The notes under the pieces: generated by a model
Seen by the model: the letters and a program-made list of their open reading frames with translations, nothing else
What the model was told of the DNA's origin: nothing
Database searches by the model: none
Made by a program: the position numbers and the translations under genes
Shown: positions 1 through 5,704 of the stretch, one piece after another
How the letters are laid out: each line of letters begins with the position of its first letter
Numbering within the stretch: position 1 is the stretch's first letter
NCBI GenBank assembly: GCA_947174295.1
Contig: CAMWIG010000117.1
Coordinates: 1 to 6,435 of the forward strand
Direction of reading: 5' to 3'
Length of the DNA stretch: 6,435 nt
DNA from: an uncultured Alistipes sp.
GTDB taxonomy: Bacteria > Bacteroidota > Bacteroidia > Bacteroidales > Rikenellaceae

Positions 1-22
1 AATGACAATGAGCAGGAGCGCT

Positions 23-58
23 AGTTTGGGGAAGTACAAACTTTAGAATTTTTTTTTT
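23..58 (+). terminator. Possible weak terminator of an upstream + strand gene
   Basis: A 6-bp inverted repeat, AGTTTG (23-28) and CAAACT (37-42), flanks an 8-base loop and is followed after six bases by ten consecutive T residues (49-58). This resembles a weak intrinsic terminator for a gene lying left of the window. The stem is short and AT-rich and the T run is displaced, so it may equally be chance in AT-rich DNA. The rest of bases 1-79 shows nothing else I can support. Confidence 0.22.
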
Positions 59-65
59 ATACTTG
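58..65 (+). promoter_or_regulatory. Possible -7 box for the AT-rich secreted protein gene
   Basis: TATACTTG matches the Bacteroidota -7 consensus TAnnTTTG at all but one defined position and ends 14 bases before the ATG at 80. There is no TTTG -33 element at the usual spacing of about 19-21 bases; the only nearby TTTG (25-28) lies 29 bases upstream. The call rests on one box in AT-rich DNA. Confidence 0.22.
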
Positions 66-79
66 TTTAGCAATATATT

Positions 80-559
80 ATGAAAAAGATTATTCTGAGT
101 ATTATTTTCGTTTTGGCAATCTTAAATATTTATGGACAGAATGCCGATTCCACAAGAATCCAGATAGAACCATTAACGAATCTTCAACGTGACAGTTTAC
201 TTACAAGTATTCAACAAAATGTATATATAATAGCCGAAGACGCTACAAATATAAAAAATCAAGTCGGCAGATATAAGATATATAAAACGACTAATATTTA
301 TAATTCTCTAATGTTGGATACAGCATCAGGCCAAGTAACGGCTATCCAGATTGGCATAAATAACGATAATAGCCGATTCGAATATTCAGTTTGTAAAGCT
401 GTTGAATATGACCCCGAATGGCGAATTATTGGTAGATATGAATTATACCCAACTGGAAATAATTATAATTTTATTCTTCTTGATACTATATTCGGTCGAG
501 CATATCAAGTACAATGGAGTACAAAAGATGAAGAATGTGGCATTTGGAGAATTTGGTAA
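80..559 (+). CDS. Small secreted hypothetical protein with two copies of a GRY...LDT..G motif
   Basis: Encodes 159 residues. Residues 1-20 form a signal peptide: Lys-Lys, a hydrophobic core of Ile, Leu, Val and Phe, then a probable cut near Tyr-Gly-Gln (18-20). There is no lipobox cysteine, so the mature protein is probably periplasmic or secreted. Residues 63-90 and 118-145 align without gaps at an offset of 55 and share Gly-Arg-Tyr, Tyr, Thr, Asn, Tyr-Asn, Leu-Asp-Thr, Gly and Gln, about 13 of 28 positions. The second copy, ending in QVQWS, resembles a short motif I have seen in small Bacteroidota hypothetical proteins, where it usually occurs once. The gene is much more AT-rich than anything to its right, suggesting separate acquisition or a conserved AT-rich locus. 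There is no Shine-Dalgarno sequence. The function is unknown; a beta-rich binding or inhibitor role would be a guess. Confidence 0.8.
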   Translation: MKKIILSIIFVLAILNIYGQNADSTRIQIEPLTNLQRDSLLTSIQQNVYIIAEDATNIKNQVGRYKIYKTTNIYNSLMLDTASGQVTAIQIGINNDNSRFEYSVCKAVEYDPEWRIIGRYELYPTGNNYNFILLDTIFGRAYQVQWSTKDEECGIWRIW

Positions 560-575
560 TAATAAACATTCAAAA

Positions 576-608
576 TTTGCAACAATAATTTATTATAAAT
601 GTTTTTTG
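576..608 (+). promoter_or_regulatory. Possible promoter of the BACON-like lipoprotein gene
   Basis: A TTTG at 576-579 is followed after 21 bases by GTTTTTTG (601-608), which keeps the TTTG half of the Bacteroidota -7 box TAnnTTTG but lacks the initial TA. The spacing is right for a -33/-7 pair, and transcription would start about 20 bases before the ATG at 635. Both elements are weak matches in a 75-base AT-rich gap, so the call is tentative. Confidence 0.25.
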
Positions 609-634
609 AGTAAGAAATCAACAAAGACATCGCG

Positions 635-1018
635 ATGAAAAAAATTACCGCACTTTCAAGTCTGCTGCTTTTCGCTGCCGTCTTCGCATCATGCGAGCAG
701 GAGGTCGACTACGGCTACCCGTCGACCGTAAGAATGCCGTCCGAGGGAGGACGCACGGTGCTCCGCGGAGACTCGGAGTACGCCGGGGTCATCCGACAAA
801 TCGAGATTCTGAACTACGACGGCGACGGAAACGGCAGCTACGGCGAAGCGTGCGATTCGATTGCCGTCACCGCACACTGGCTCACCGTCAAGTGCCCGCG
901 CACGAAAAACGAACTCCACCTGACGGGCGAGCCCAACAAGACGCACAAGAGCCGAAGACTCTATCTGTATCTCTACGACGGAAGGTCGCGTCAGGAAATC
1001 AAAGTCATTCAGGATTAG
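635..1018 (+). CDS. Small lipoprotein with a BACON-like domain
   Basis: Encodes 127 residues. Residues 1-20 are a lipoprotein signal peptide: Lys-Lys, a Leu/Ala/Phe core and a lipobox Phe-Ala-Ser-Cys with Cys20 as the lipidation site. Cys20 is followed by Glu-Gln-Glu-Val-Asp; acidic residues after the cysteine favour surface display in some Bacteroidota, but this is not a clean export signal. The rest looks like one small beta-sandwich: a Pro-Ser-Glu-Gly-Gly opening (35-39), Trp82-Leu83-Thr-Val in the middle, Asn101 and Arg107-Arg108 before a strand of alternating Leu and Tyr, and a closing Ile-Lys-Val-Ile-Gln (122-126). That order matches BACON domains, which usually mediate binding to carbohydrate, mucin or protein in surface lipoproteins. 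No enzymatic domain is attached, so it may be an accessory binding protein. The gene is far GC-richer than the one before it, and a strong hairpin follows the stop. Confidence 0.8.
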   Translation: MKKITALSSLLLFAAVFASCEQEVDYGYPSTVRMPSEGGRTVLRGDSEYAGVIRQIEILNYDGDGNGSYGEACDSIAVTAHWLTVKCPRTKNELHLTGEPNKTHKSRRLYLYLYDGRSRQEIKVIQD

Positions 1019-1036
1019 GAGACGGCATAAGAACGG

Positions 1037-1072
1037 CGAACCCGGCAAACCGCGCACGGTTTGCCGGGTTCG
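1037..1072. terminator. Strong hairpin between convergent genes, probable bidirectional terminator
   Basis: CGAACCCGGCAAACCG (1037-1052) pairs perfectly with 1057-1072 around a 4-base loop CGCA, giving a 16-bp stem. It lies 18 bases after the lipoprotein stop and 18 bases from the folD stop, the expected place for a shared terminator of convergent genes. The downstream flanks are only moderately T-rich (TTCCGTTT on +, TTCTTATG on -), so release may depend on stem strength rather than a long U tract. Confidence 0.8.
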
Positions 1073-1090
1073 TTCCGTTTGCCGGCGATA

Positions 1091-1948
1091 CTACTCGCCC
1101 ATCTTCGCGAGGAAGCACTCGACGGTGTTCTCCATCAGGCAGGTGATGGTCATGGGGCCTACGCCGCCCGGCACGGGAGTGATGACCGACGCCTTGCCCT
1201 CGACCGCCGCGAAGTCGACGTCGCCGCACAGCTTGCCGGTCTCGGGGTCGCGGTTCACGCCCACGTCGATAACCACAGCGCCGTCGCCGACCATGTCGGC
1301 CGTCACGAACTTCGGGCGGCCGATGGCCACGACGAGTATGTCGGCCTCACGCGTAACAGCCGGCAGGTCGGCCGTGCGCGAGTGGGCTATGGTCACCGTG
1401 GCGTTGGCATCGAGCAGGAGCTTCGCCACGGGCAGACCCACAATGTTGCTGCGGCCGATGACGACGGCTTTCTTTCCCGCGACGGCGACCCCGGCGCGTT
1501 CCAGCATCTTCATGATGCCCTTCGGCGTGCAGGGCAGCGTGCAGGGTTGCTTCTGCCACAGCGCCGCGACATTCAGCGGGTGGAAACCGTCGACGTCCTT
1601 GCGGATGTCGATTGCGGCTATCACCTTGTCCTCGTCGATATGCTTCGGCAGCGGGAGCTGCACGAGGATGCCGTCGACTTCGTCATCGGCGTTGAGCTCG
1701 GCGATGAGGCCCAGCAGCTCCTCCTCGGAGATGTCGGCCGGCCGGCGGATGGTCGTGTTGCGTATGCCGACCTCGGCCGCAGCCTTTGCCTTGCCCGTCA
1801 CGTAGGATACGCTCGCGGGGTTGTCGCCCACCAGAATCACCGCCAGATGCGGCACCCGCCCGTACTTGGCGGGAAATTCCGCCACACGCGCCGCCATGGC
1901 GGCCTTCAACTCGGCGGAGAGTTCTTTTCCTGAAATTATCTTCGACAT
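1091..1948 (-). CDS. folD: FolD, methylenetetrahydrofolate dehydrogenase / methenyltetrahydrofolate cyclohydrolase
   Basis: The 285-residue protein interconverts 5,10-methylene-, 5,10-methenyl- and 10-formyl-tetrahydrofolate in the cytoplasm with NADP(H). Its length matches the family (E. coli 288). Visible motifs are the catalytic Tyr49-xxx-Lys53 after VGDNPAS, VQLPLP (96-101), KDVDGF with Asp120, the nucleotide-binding GRSNIVGLP (165-173), and the C-terminal PVPGGVGPMT (258-267). The ATG at 1948 is chosen because Met-Ser-Lys-Ile is the normal family N-terminus; the frame stays open upstream to 2395, but that stretch runs through the neighbouring gene and has no FolD character. The start overlaps the 3' end of the membrane protein gene by 13 nt (ATGTCGAAGATAA), so translation is probably coupled. 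The product, 10-formyl-THF, is the formyl donor for PurN and PurH in this cluster. The stop is TAG, just before the hairpin. Confidence 0.97.
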   Translation of the reverse strand: MSKIISGKELSAELKAAMAARVAEFPAKYGRVPHLAVILVGDNPASVSYVTGKAKAAAEVGIRNTTIRRPADISEEELLGLIAELNADDEVDGILVQLPLPKHIDEDKVIAAIDIRKDVDGFHPLNVAALWQKQPCTLPCTPKGIMKMLERAGVAVAGKKAVVIGRSNIVGLPVAKLLLDANATVTIAHSRTADLPAVTREADILVVAIGRPKFVTADMVGDGAVVIDVGVNRDPETGKLCGDVDFAAVEGKASVITPVPGGVGPMTITCLMENTVECFLAKMGE

Positions 1949-2421
1949 AATCTTATAATTGTTTCGAACGGTATGTAAAAGTGCATCGTACAAAACTCCG
2001 TCAGCAGAAATCCGAGCCACGCAGTCACGGGATTCGGTGTCGTATAACTGTATCCGTCGCAATCGACATAGAGTTCGCCCGTTCCGGCGAAATATGCCGA
2101 CACGAATACCGCAATGCCCACCGCCGCTCCGGCCGGAGCGAGCCACCAATGCCTGCGCCACGAATCGTTCAACCGGCGAAAGCAGCGCAACGGCAGCCCG
2201 GCTGCAAATATAACGATATTGACCGCAACAGCCATAATCCCTATGTGAGCAAGCGCCGAAATCCAAGACAATGCACTCGACAGCATCTCGTCCCAAGCCC
2301 AGCCGAAGAATCCCCAGCCCTCGGCAAGCATGACGGCTGCCGGCACTGCGAATGCCACGGCCATGGCCGCCGGAATCTGGTACACGGCATGCCACTCCCG
2401 ACGAATCGGCTGCGGAATCAT
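1936..2421 (-). CDS. Unrecognised four-helix inner-membrane protein embedded between purD and folD
   Basis: Encodes 161 residues from the ATG at 2421, which lies 22 nt after the purD stop. The frame extends back to 2526, but the extra 35 residues overlap the purD C-terminus and are low-complexity, so I reject them; a TTG at 2424 is another possible start. Four hydrophobic stretches, about residues 15-33, 50-75, 92-112 and 131-153, suggest four membrane helices. Arg/Lys-rich segments (Arg7-Arg8; Arg79-Arg83; Arg89-Arg90; Arg157-Arg161) suggest that both ends and the central loop face the cytoplasm. Trp-rich patches (36-43, 88-93) and an acidic loop with Cys121, Asp122 and several Tyr (116-127) lie at the membrane edges. 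I recognise no family or catalytic motif. Its last 13 nt are the first 13 nt of folD, so it is very likely co-transcribed with the purine genes. A transport or signalling role would be a guess. Confidence 0.75.
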   Translation of the reverse strand: MIPQPIRREWHAVYQIPAAMAVAFAVPAAVMLAEGWGFFGWAWDEMLSSALSWISALAHIGIMAVAVNIVIFAAGLPLRCFRRLNDSWRRHWWLAPAGAAVGIAVFVSAYFAGTGELYVDCDGYSYTTPNPVTAWLGFLLTEFCTMHFYIPFETIIRLCRR

Positions 2422-2443
2422 CAATCGGCCAATTTTGAATTCA

Positions 2444-3691
2444 TCACAGCGCCCAGTGTCCGATGTCGGTGCGGTGGAAGAGGTTGTCGCACCCGATGCG
2501 CTCGACGTCGCGCAGCGCGGCCGCACGCGCCTCGGCGAGCGTGGCGCCCCGTCCCACGACGAACAGCACGCGGCCGCCGGCAGTCACCGTGCGGTCGCCG
2601 TCACGCCGGGTTCCCATGTGGTAGACCGTACCCTCGCACGCATCGAGCCCCGTGATTTCGCACCCCTTCTCGTAGTCGCCCGGGTAGCCCTTCGACGCCA
2701 GCACGATGCCGAGCGTCGCGAAGTCGTGCCACTCCATCTCGGACGGGAGCGGTGCTCCGTCGGCCACGGCGGCGAAGATGTCGGCGATGTCGCTTTTCAG
2801 ACGCGGCAGGACGACTTCGGTCTCGGGGTCGCCGAAACGTGCGTTGAACTCGATGACCTTCACTCCGTCGGGAGTCTTCATCAGACCGCCGTAGAGCACG
2901 CCCGTCAGGGGACAACCCTCCTCGACCATGGCATCGGCCGTGCGCTGCATCACCTCGCGCATGGCGTAGGTCTCATCCTCGGCCGTGATGAACGGCAGCG
3001 GCGAATATGCGCCCATGCCGCCCGTGTTGGGGCCTTTGTCGCCGTCGTAAGCGCGCTTGTGGTCCTGAGCCAGCACCATGGGGCGCACCTCGCGGCCCGA
3101 GACGAAGCACATGAGCGAGAACTCGGGGCCCGTGAGGAAATCCTCCACCACCACGCGGCCGCGGCCGAACCTGTCGTCGAGCAGCATGTCGCGCAGCGCG
3201 GCATCGGCATCCTCGTATGTCTCGGCGATGACCACGCCTTTGCCGGCAGCCAGACCGTCGTATTTCAGCACGGCCGGAAGCGGCCGCGAGGCGACATAGG
3301 TGCGGGCCTCGTCGTAGTCTGAGAATGCTCGGTAGCCCGCGGTCGGGATGTCGTAGCGGCGCATGAGGTCTTTGGCGAACTCCTTGCTGCTCTCGATTCG
3401 CGTGGCGCTCTGCGTGTGTCCGAAGATGCGGAGTCCCGAAGCGCGGAACGCATCGACCACACCGGCCGCCAGCGACGACTCGGGGCCTACGACCGTCAGG
3501 TCGATGGAGTTGGCCAGAGCGAACAGACGCAGCGCCTCGACGTCGGTATCGCGAATGGGCACGCACTCGGCCTGCGCGGCGATGCCGGCATTGCCGGGGG
3601 CGCAGAATATCTTTTCGACCTTCGACGAACGCGACAGCGCGTCGACAATCGCATGGCAGCGGCCTCCGCCGCCTATAACCAGAACCTTCAT
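2444..3691 (-). CDS. purD: PurD, phosphoribosylamine-glycine ligase (GAR synthetase)
   Basis: The 415-residue cytoplasmic ligase joins glycine to 5-phosphoribosylamine with ATP to make GAR, the second step of IMP synthesis. Domains in order are the N-terminal Rossmann-like domain (1-100) with GGGG (7-10) and APGNAGIA (31-38); the ATP-grasp region with KYDGLAAGKGV (143-153) and DHKRAYDGDKGPNTGGMG (210-227); the family signature RFGDPETE (285-292); and the C-terminal domain ending RTDIG (407-411). Length is normal (E. coli 429). One oddity is that the usual Gly-Gly-Arg-Glu-His-Ala near the N-terminus reads Gly-Gly-Arg-Cys-His-Ala, with Cys12 for Glu. The ATG at 3691 gives the standard MKVLVIG start and lies 7 nt after the purH stop, without a Shine-Dalgarno sequence, so the two genes are co-transcribed. 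The product is the substrate of PurN, encoded upstream. Confidence 0.97.
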   Translation of the reverse strand: MKVLVIGGGGRCHAIVDALSRSSKVEKIFCAPGNAGIAAQAECVPIRDTDVEALRLFALANSIDLTVVGPESSLAAGVVDAFRASGLRIFGHTQSATRIESSKEFAKDLMRRYDIPTAGYRAFSDYDEARTYVASRPLPAVLKYDGLAAGKGVVIAETYEDADAALRDMLLDDRFGRGRVVVEDFLTGPEFSLMCFVSGREVRPMVLAQDHKRAYDGDKGPNTGGMGAYSPLPFITAEDETYAMREVMQRTADAMVEEGCPLTGVLYGGLMKTPDGVKVIEFNARFGDPETEVVLPRLKSDIADIFAAVADGAPLPSEMEWHDFATLGIVLASKGYPGDYEKGCEITGLDACEGTVYHMGTRRDGDRTVTAGGRVLFVVGRGATLAEARAAALRDVERIGCDNLFHRTDIGHWAL

Positions 3692-3698
3692 CGCCGTA

Positions 3699-5228
3699 CT
3701 AATGTTTGAAGTGGCGCTCGCCGGTGAACAACATGGCTATGCCCAGCTCGTCGGCTTTGCGGACGGAGTCCTCGTCGCGAACGCTGCCGCCCGGCTGCAC
3801 GATGGCCGTCACGCCGTAGGCCGCGGCCATGGTCACGCAGTCGTCGAAGGGGAAGAATCCGTCCGACGCAAGCACCAGGTCGTGCGAACCGCCGTTCTCG
3901 CGGGCCTGTTTCAGAGCGATTTCGGCCGAGCCGACACGATTCATCTGACCGGCGCCGACACCGAACGTGCGGCCGTTCTTGACCACGACTATGGCATTCG
4001 ACTTCACGTGCTTGACTATGCGCCATGCGAAGTTCATGTCGGCGATTTCGGACTCGGTGGGCCGCTTGACCGTGACGGTCATATCCTCCGAGGCTTCGCG
4101 GGTCGCCACGTCCCACTCCTGCACGAGCAGACCGCCATTGACGCCGACCCACTGCTGCGGACGGGCGTCGCTCCTGGTCATGTCGACCTCCAACAGACGC
4201 AGGTTCTTCTTCGTGCGGAGCACTTCGAGAGCCTCGTCGGTGAACGACGGCGCCATGATGATTTCGAGGAACACGGGCTTCATGAGCTCGGCGACCTCCT
4301 TCGTTACCGGGCGGTTCACGGCCACGATACCGCCGAAGATGCTCACCTTGTCGGCCTCGTAGGCCTTGTTCCACGCATCGGCCACGTTGCGGCCCACGGC
4401 AGCGCCGCAGGGGTTCATGTGTTTCAGACCCACGCAGAACGGTTCGTCGAACTCGCGCACGATGTTCAGTGCGGCGTTGGCATCCTGAATATTGTTGTAC
4501 GACAGCTCCTTGCCGTTCAGCTGGCGGGCCGAAGCCAGCGAGAATGGCGCATCCTCGGCCGTGCGGTAGAACTTGGCGCTCTGGTGCGGGTTCTCGCCGT
4601 AGCGCAACGACTGCACGAGGTCGAATTGGAGGAACAGCTTCTCATTGAGTCCCGCGGCACGGCGCATGTATGCAGCGATGCAGGAGTCGTACTCGGCAGT
4701 GTGGGTGTAGGCCTTGGCCGAGAGTTCGAGACGCGTCTCGGGACGCGTATTGCCCCCCTCGCGAATCTCGGCGACGATACGCTCGTAGTCCGCGGGGTCG
4801 CACACGACCGTCACGTCGCGGAAGTTCTTCGCGGCGCTGCGCAGCATCGACGGGCCGCCGATGTCGATATTCTCCACGGCATCCTCCATCGTCACGCCCT
4901 CGCGCGAGATGGTCTGGCGGAACGGGTAGAGGTTCACGCAGACCAGGTCGATGAACTCTATGCCGTTCTCGCGCAGGGCGGCGAGGTGGCTCTCGTCATC
5001 GCGGCGAGCCAGAAGGCCGCCGTGCACCTTGGGGTGCAGGGTCTTCACGCGGCCGTCGCAGATTTCGGGGAATCCCGTGACGTCGCTGATATTGATAACC
5101 TCCACTCCGCTCTCTTCGAGGAGTTTCATCGTACCGCCCGTGGCGATAACGTCCCAGCCGAGCGCCCGCAGACTCTTCGCGAAGCCCACGACACCCGTCT
5201 TGTCGCTAACACTGATTAATGCTTTCAT
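3699..5228 (-). CDS. purH: PurH, bifunctional AICAR transformylase / IMP cyclohydrolase
   Basis: The 509-residue protein catalyses the last two steps of IMP synthesis: formylation of AICAR with 10-formyl-THF, then ring closure to IMP. The N-terminal IMP cyclohydrolase domain (about 1-145, MGS-like fold) shows LISVSDK (4-10), IATGGT (28-33), GRVKTLHPKVHGG (59-71) and ENIDIGGPSMLR (119-130). The transformylase domain shows LRYGENPHQ (208-216), ELSYNN (241-246), the catalytic Lys269-His270 in KHMNPCG, GVGAGQMNRVGSA (423-435) and SDGFFPF (455-461); it ends TGERHFKH. The ATG at 5228 gives the canonical MKALISVSDKTG start. In the KHMNPCG block and in length it resembles Bacillus PurH; Bacteroides PurH, as I remember it, reads KHNNACG there. 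Upstream, instead of close contact with purN, lies a 467-base repeat region, so purH may have its own promoter or depend on read-through. Confidence 0.97.
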   Translation of the reverse strand: MKALISVSDKTGVVGFAKSLRALGWDVIATGGTMKLLEESGVEVINISDVTGFPEICDGRVKTLHPKVHGGLLARRDDESHLAALRENGIEFIDLVCVNLYPFRQTISREGVTMEDAVENIDIGGPSMLRSAAKNFRDVTVVCDPADYERIVAEIREGGNTRPETRLELSAKAYTHTAEYDSCIAAYMRRAAGLNEKLFLQFDLVQSLRYGENPHQSAKFYRTAEDAPFSLASARQLNGKELSYNNIQDANAALNIVREFDEPFCVGLKHMNPCGAAVGRNVADAWNKAYEADKVSIFGGIVAVNRPVTKEVAELMKPVFLEIIMAPSFTDEALEVLRTKKNLRLLEVDMTRSDARPQQWVGVNGGLLVQEWDVATREASEDMTVTVKRPTESEIADMNFAWRIVKHVKSNAIVVVKNGRTFGVGAGQMNRVGSAEIALKQARENGGSHDLVLASDGFFPFDDCVTMAAAYGVTAIVQPGGSVRDEDSVRKADELGIAMLFTGERHFKH

Positions 5229-5244
5229 TATTATGGTATGTATT

Positions 5245-5411
5245 TACGTATTATTATCGTTTCCCTGTATAAGTTCCTTGTCTATGCTCTCGTCCGTCCC
5301 GAATGCACGACCTGCGGTCGCGGTTGCAATCTCGACCCACCCCCTAAATCCCCCGCCTTGGCAGGGGACTTAGCGACGCCTGCGGCGTCGAAGCGCGCCG
5401 ACGAACGCGGA
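5245..5411. repeat. 167-bp tandem repeat, unit 1
   Basis: First full unit of a direct tandem repeat in the gap between purH and purN, next to the purH start. It begins with an AT-rich half containing TATAAGTTCCTTG and continues with a GC-rich half holding three stem-loops: CGACC-TGC-GGTCG (5308-5320), the 30-bp palindrome at 5344-5373, and CGACGCC-TGC-GGCGTCG (5374-5390). Against unit 2 I count about 12 mismatches and no gaps, roughly 93% identity, mostly in the AT-rich half. Open frames across it are not coding, because the period of 167 shifts frame between copies. Confidence 0.93.
5344..5390. repeat. Paired palindromes in unit 1 (Bacteroidota-type dispersed hairpin element)
   Basis: The 30-bp imperfect palindrome at 5344-5373 has arms CTAA, TCCCC and GCC pairing with GGC, GGGGA and TTAG, with single unpaired bases between blocks. 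It abuts a perfect 7-bp stem with a TGC loop (5374-5390). The CCCTAAATCCCC...GGGGACTT form is, from memory, a very common intergenic element in Bacteroidota. No T run follows on either strand, so it is not a standard terminator; in RNA it would form two stacked hairpins. Confidence 0.75.
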
Positions 5412-5578
5412 TACGTCGTATTATCGTTTTCCGGTATAAGTTCCTTGTTCACGCTATCGTCTGTCCCGAATGCACGACCTGCGGTCGCGGTTGCAATCTC
5501 GACCCGCCCCATAAATCCCCCGCCTTGGCAGGGGACTTAGCGACGCCTGCGGCGTCGAAGCGCGCCGACGAATGCGGA
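5412..5578. repeat. 167-bp tandem repeat, unit 2
   Basis: Second full unit, directly abutting unit 1 and of identical length. The three stem-loops recur at exactly +167: 5475-5487, 5511-5540 and 5541-5557. The only change in the large palindrome is its first base (A for C), which breaks one terminal pair; the two small stems are unchanged. The GC-rich half is almost identical to unit 1 while the AT-rich half has drifted, which suggests a fairly recent duplication or selection on the structured half. Confidence 0.93.
5511..5557. repeat. Paired palindromes in unit 2
   Basis: Same two-hairpin block as in unit 1, 167 bases further along. The second stem, CGACGCC-TGC-GGCGTCG (5541-5557), is perfectly conserved. 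With its twin it gives four hairpins on either strand across the purN-purH interval. Confidence 0.75.
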
Positions 5579-5636
5579 TACGTCGCATTATTATCGGTTT
5601 CCGATATAAGTTTCTCCGTTTCGCCGCCGTCTGTGT
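5579..5636. repeat. Degenerate partial third repeat unit
   Basis: About 58 bases restart the unit (TACGTCG, ATTATCG, TATAAGTT, then CCGTCTGT), with a 3-base insertion and many substitutions. The hairpin-bearing half is absent, so the array is either truncated here or this is the ancestral flank from which the full units arose. From here to the purN stop the sequence is unique apart from the short tandem at 5677-5704. Confidence 0.7.
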
Positions 5637-5676
5637 CCAGTCCTAACCGACAGACCCGGCACCTGCCCGGCTAATT

Positions 5677-5704
5677 GCCAATCGCTCATTCCCAATTACT
5701 CATT
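5677..5704. repeat. 14-bp tandem repeat spanning the purN stop codon
   Basis: GCCAATCGCTCATT (5677-5690) is followed by CCCAATTACTCATT (5691-5704); 11 of 14 positions match, and a further AATT lies just outside. The second copy includes the purN stop (TAA, complement of 5696-5698) and its last two codons, Asn-Glu. The purN C-terminus may therefore have been shaped by this repeat. Confidence 0.6.

Noticed and set aside
1..24. Possible 3' end of an upstream + strand gene (seven codons, then TAG at 22-24)
   Set aside because: Seven codons give no evidence of family or coding; such a short open frame is expected by chance.
402..638. A 78-codon + strand frame overlapping the AT-rich secreted protein gene and the gap
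   Set aside because: It lies mostly inside the signal-peptide-bearing gene in another frame and has no independent support.
1061..1933. A 290-codon open frame on the + strand opposite folD
   Set aside because: Antisense shadow of folD; no recognisable motif, and it starts inside the terminator hairpin.
1949..2000. Internal promoter for folD in the AT-rich end of the membrane gene
   Set aside because: On the - strand a TTTG is followed after only about 17 bases by TACCGTTC, a poor match to TAnnTTTG with short spacing, so it is indistinguishable from chance.
1949..2395. N-terminal extension of folD to 434 residues
   Set aside because: The extra 149 residues read out of frame through the membrane protein gene, have no FolD similarity, and Met-Ser-Lys-Ile at 1948 is the normal FolD start.
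2422..2526. N-terminal extension of the membrane protein to 196 residues
   Set aside because: It would overlap the conserved purD C-terminus and consists of low-complexity Ser/Thr/Ala/Arg; the ATG at 2421 follows the purD stop at a normal operon distance.
2330..3322. A 330-codon open frame on the + strand opposite purD
   Set aside because: Antisense shadow with His/Val/Ala-rich composition; purD on the other strand has full family signatures.
3363..5219. A 618-codon open frame on the + strand opposite purH and part of purD
   Set aside because: It lies antisense to well-supported purH and purD; its translation is rich in His, Val, Ala and Arg without domains, as expected from antisense reading of a GC-rich gene.
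5238..5540. Small open frames across the purN-purH gap (about 100 codons on +, 76 on -)
   Set aside because: They translate the tandem repeat, whose 167-bp period is not a multiple of three, so the two copies are read in different frames; Pro-rich peptides like these are typical spurious products of this repeat type.
5245..5578. Possible CRISPR array
   Set aside because: The two long repeats directly abut, have no spacers, and the period of 167 bp is far too long.
5229..5695. Purine riboswitch or PurR operator before purH
   Set aside because: I could not find the conserved three-way junction core of a purine riboswitch or a recognisable PurR box; the hairpins present are simple repeat palindromes.
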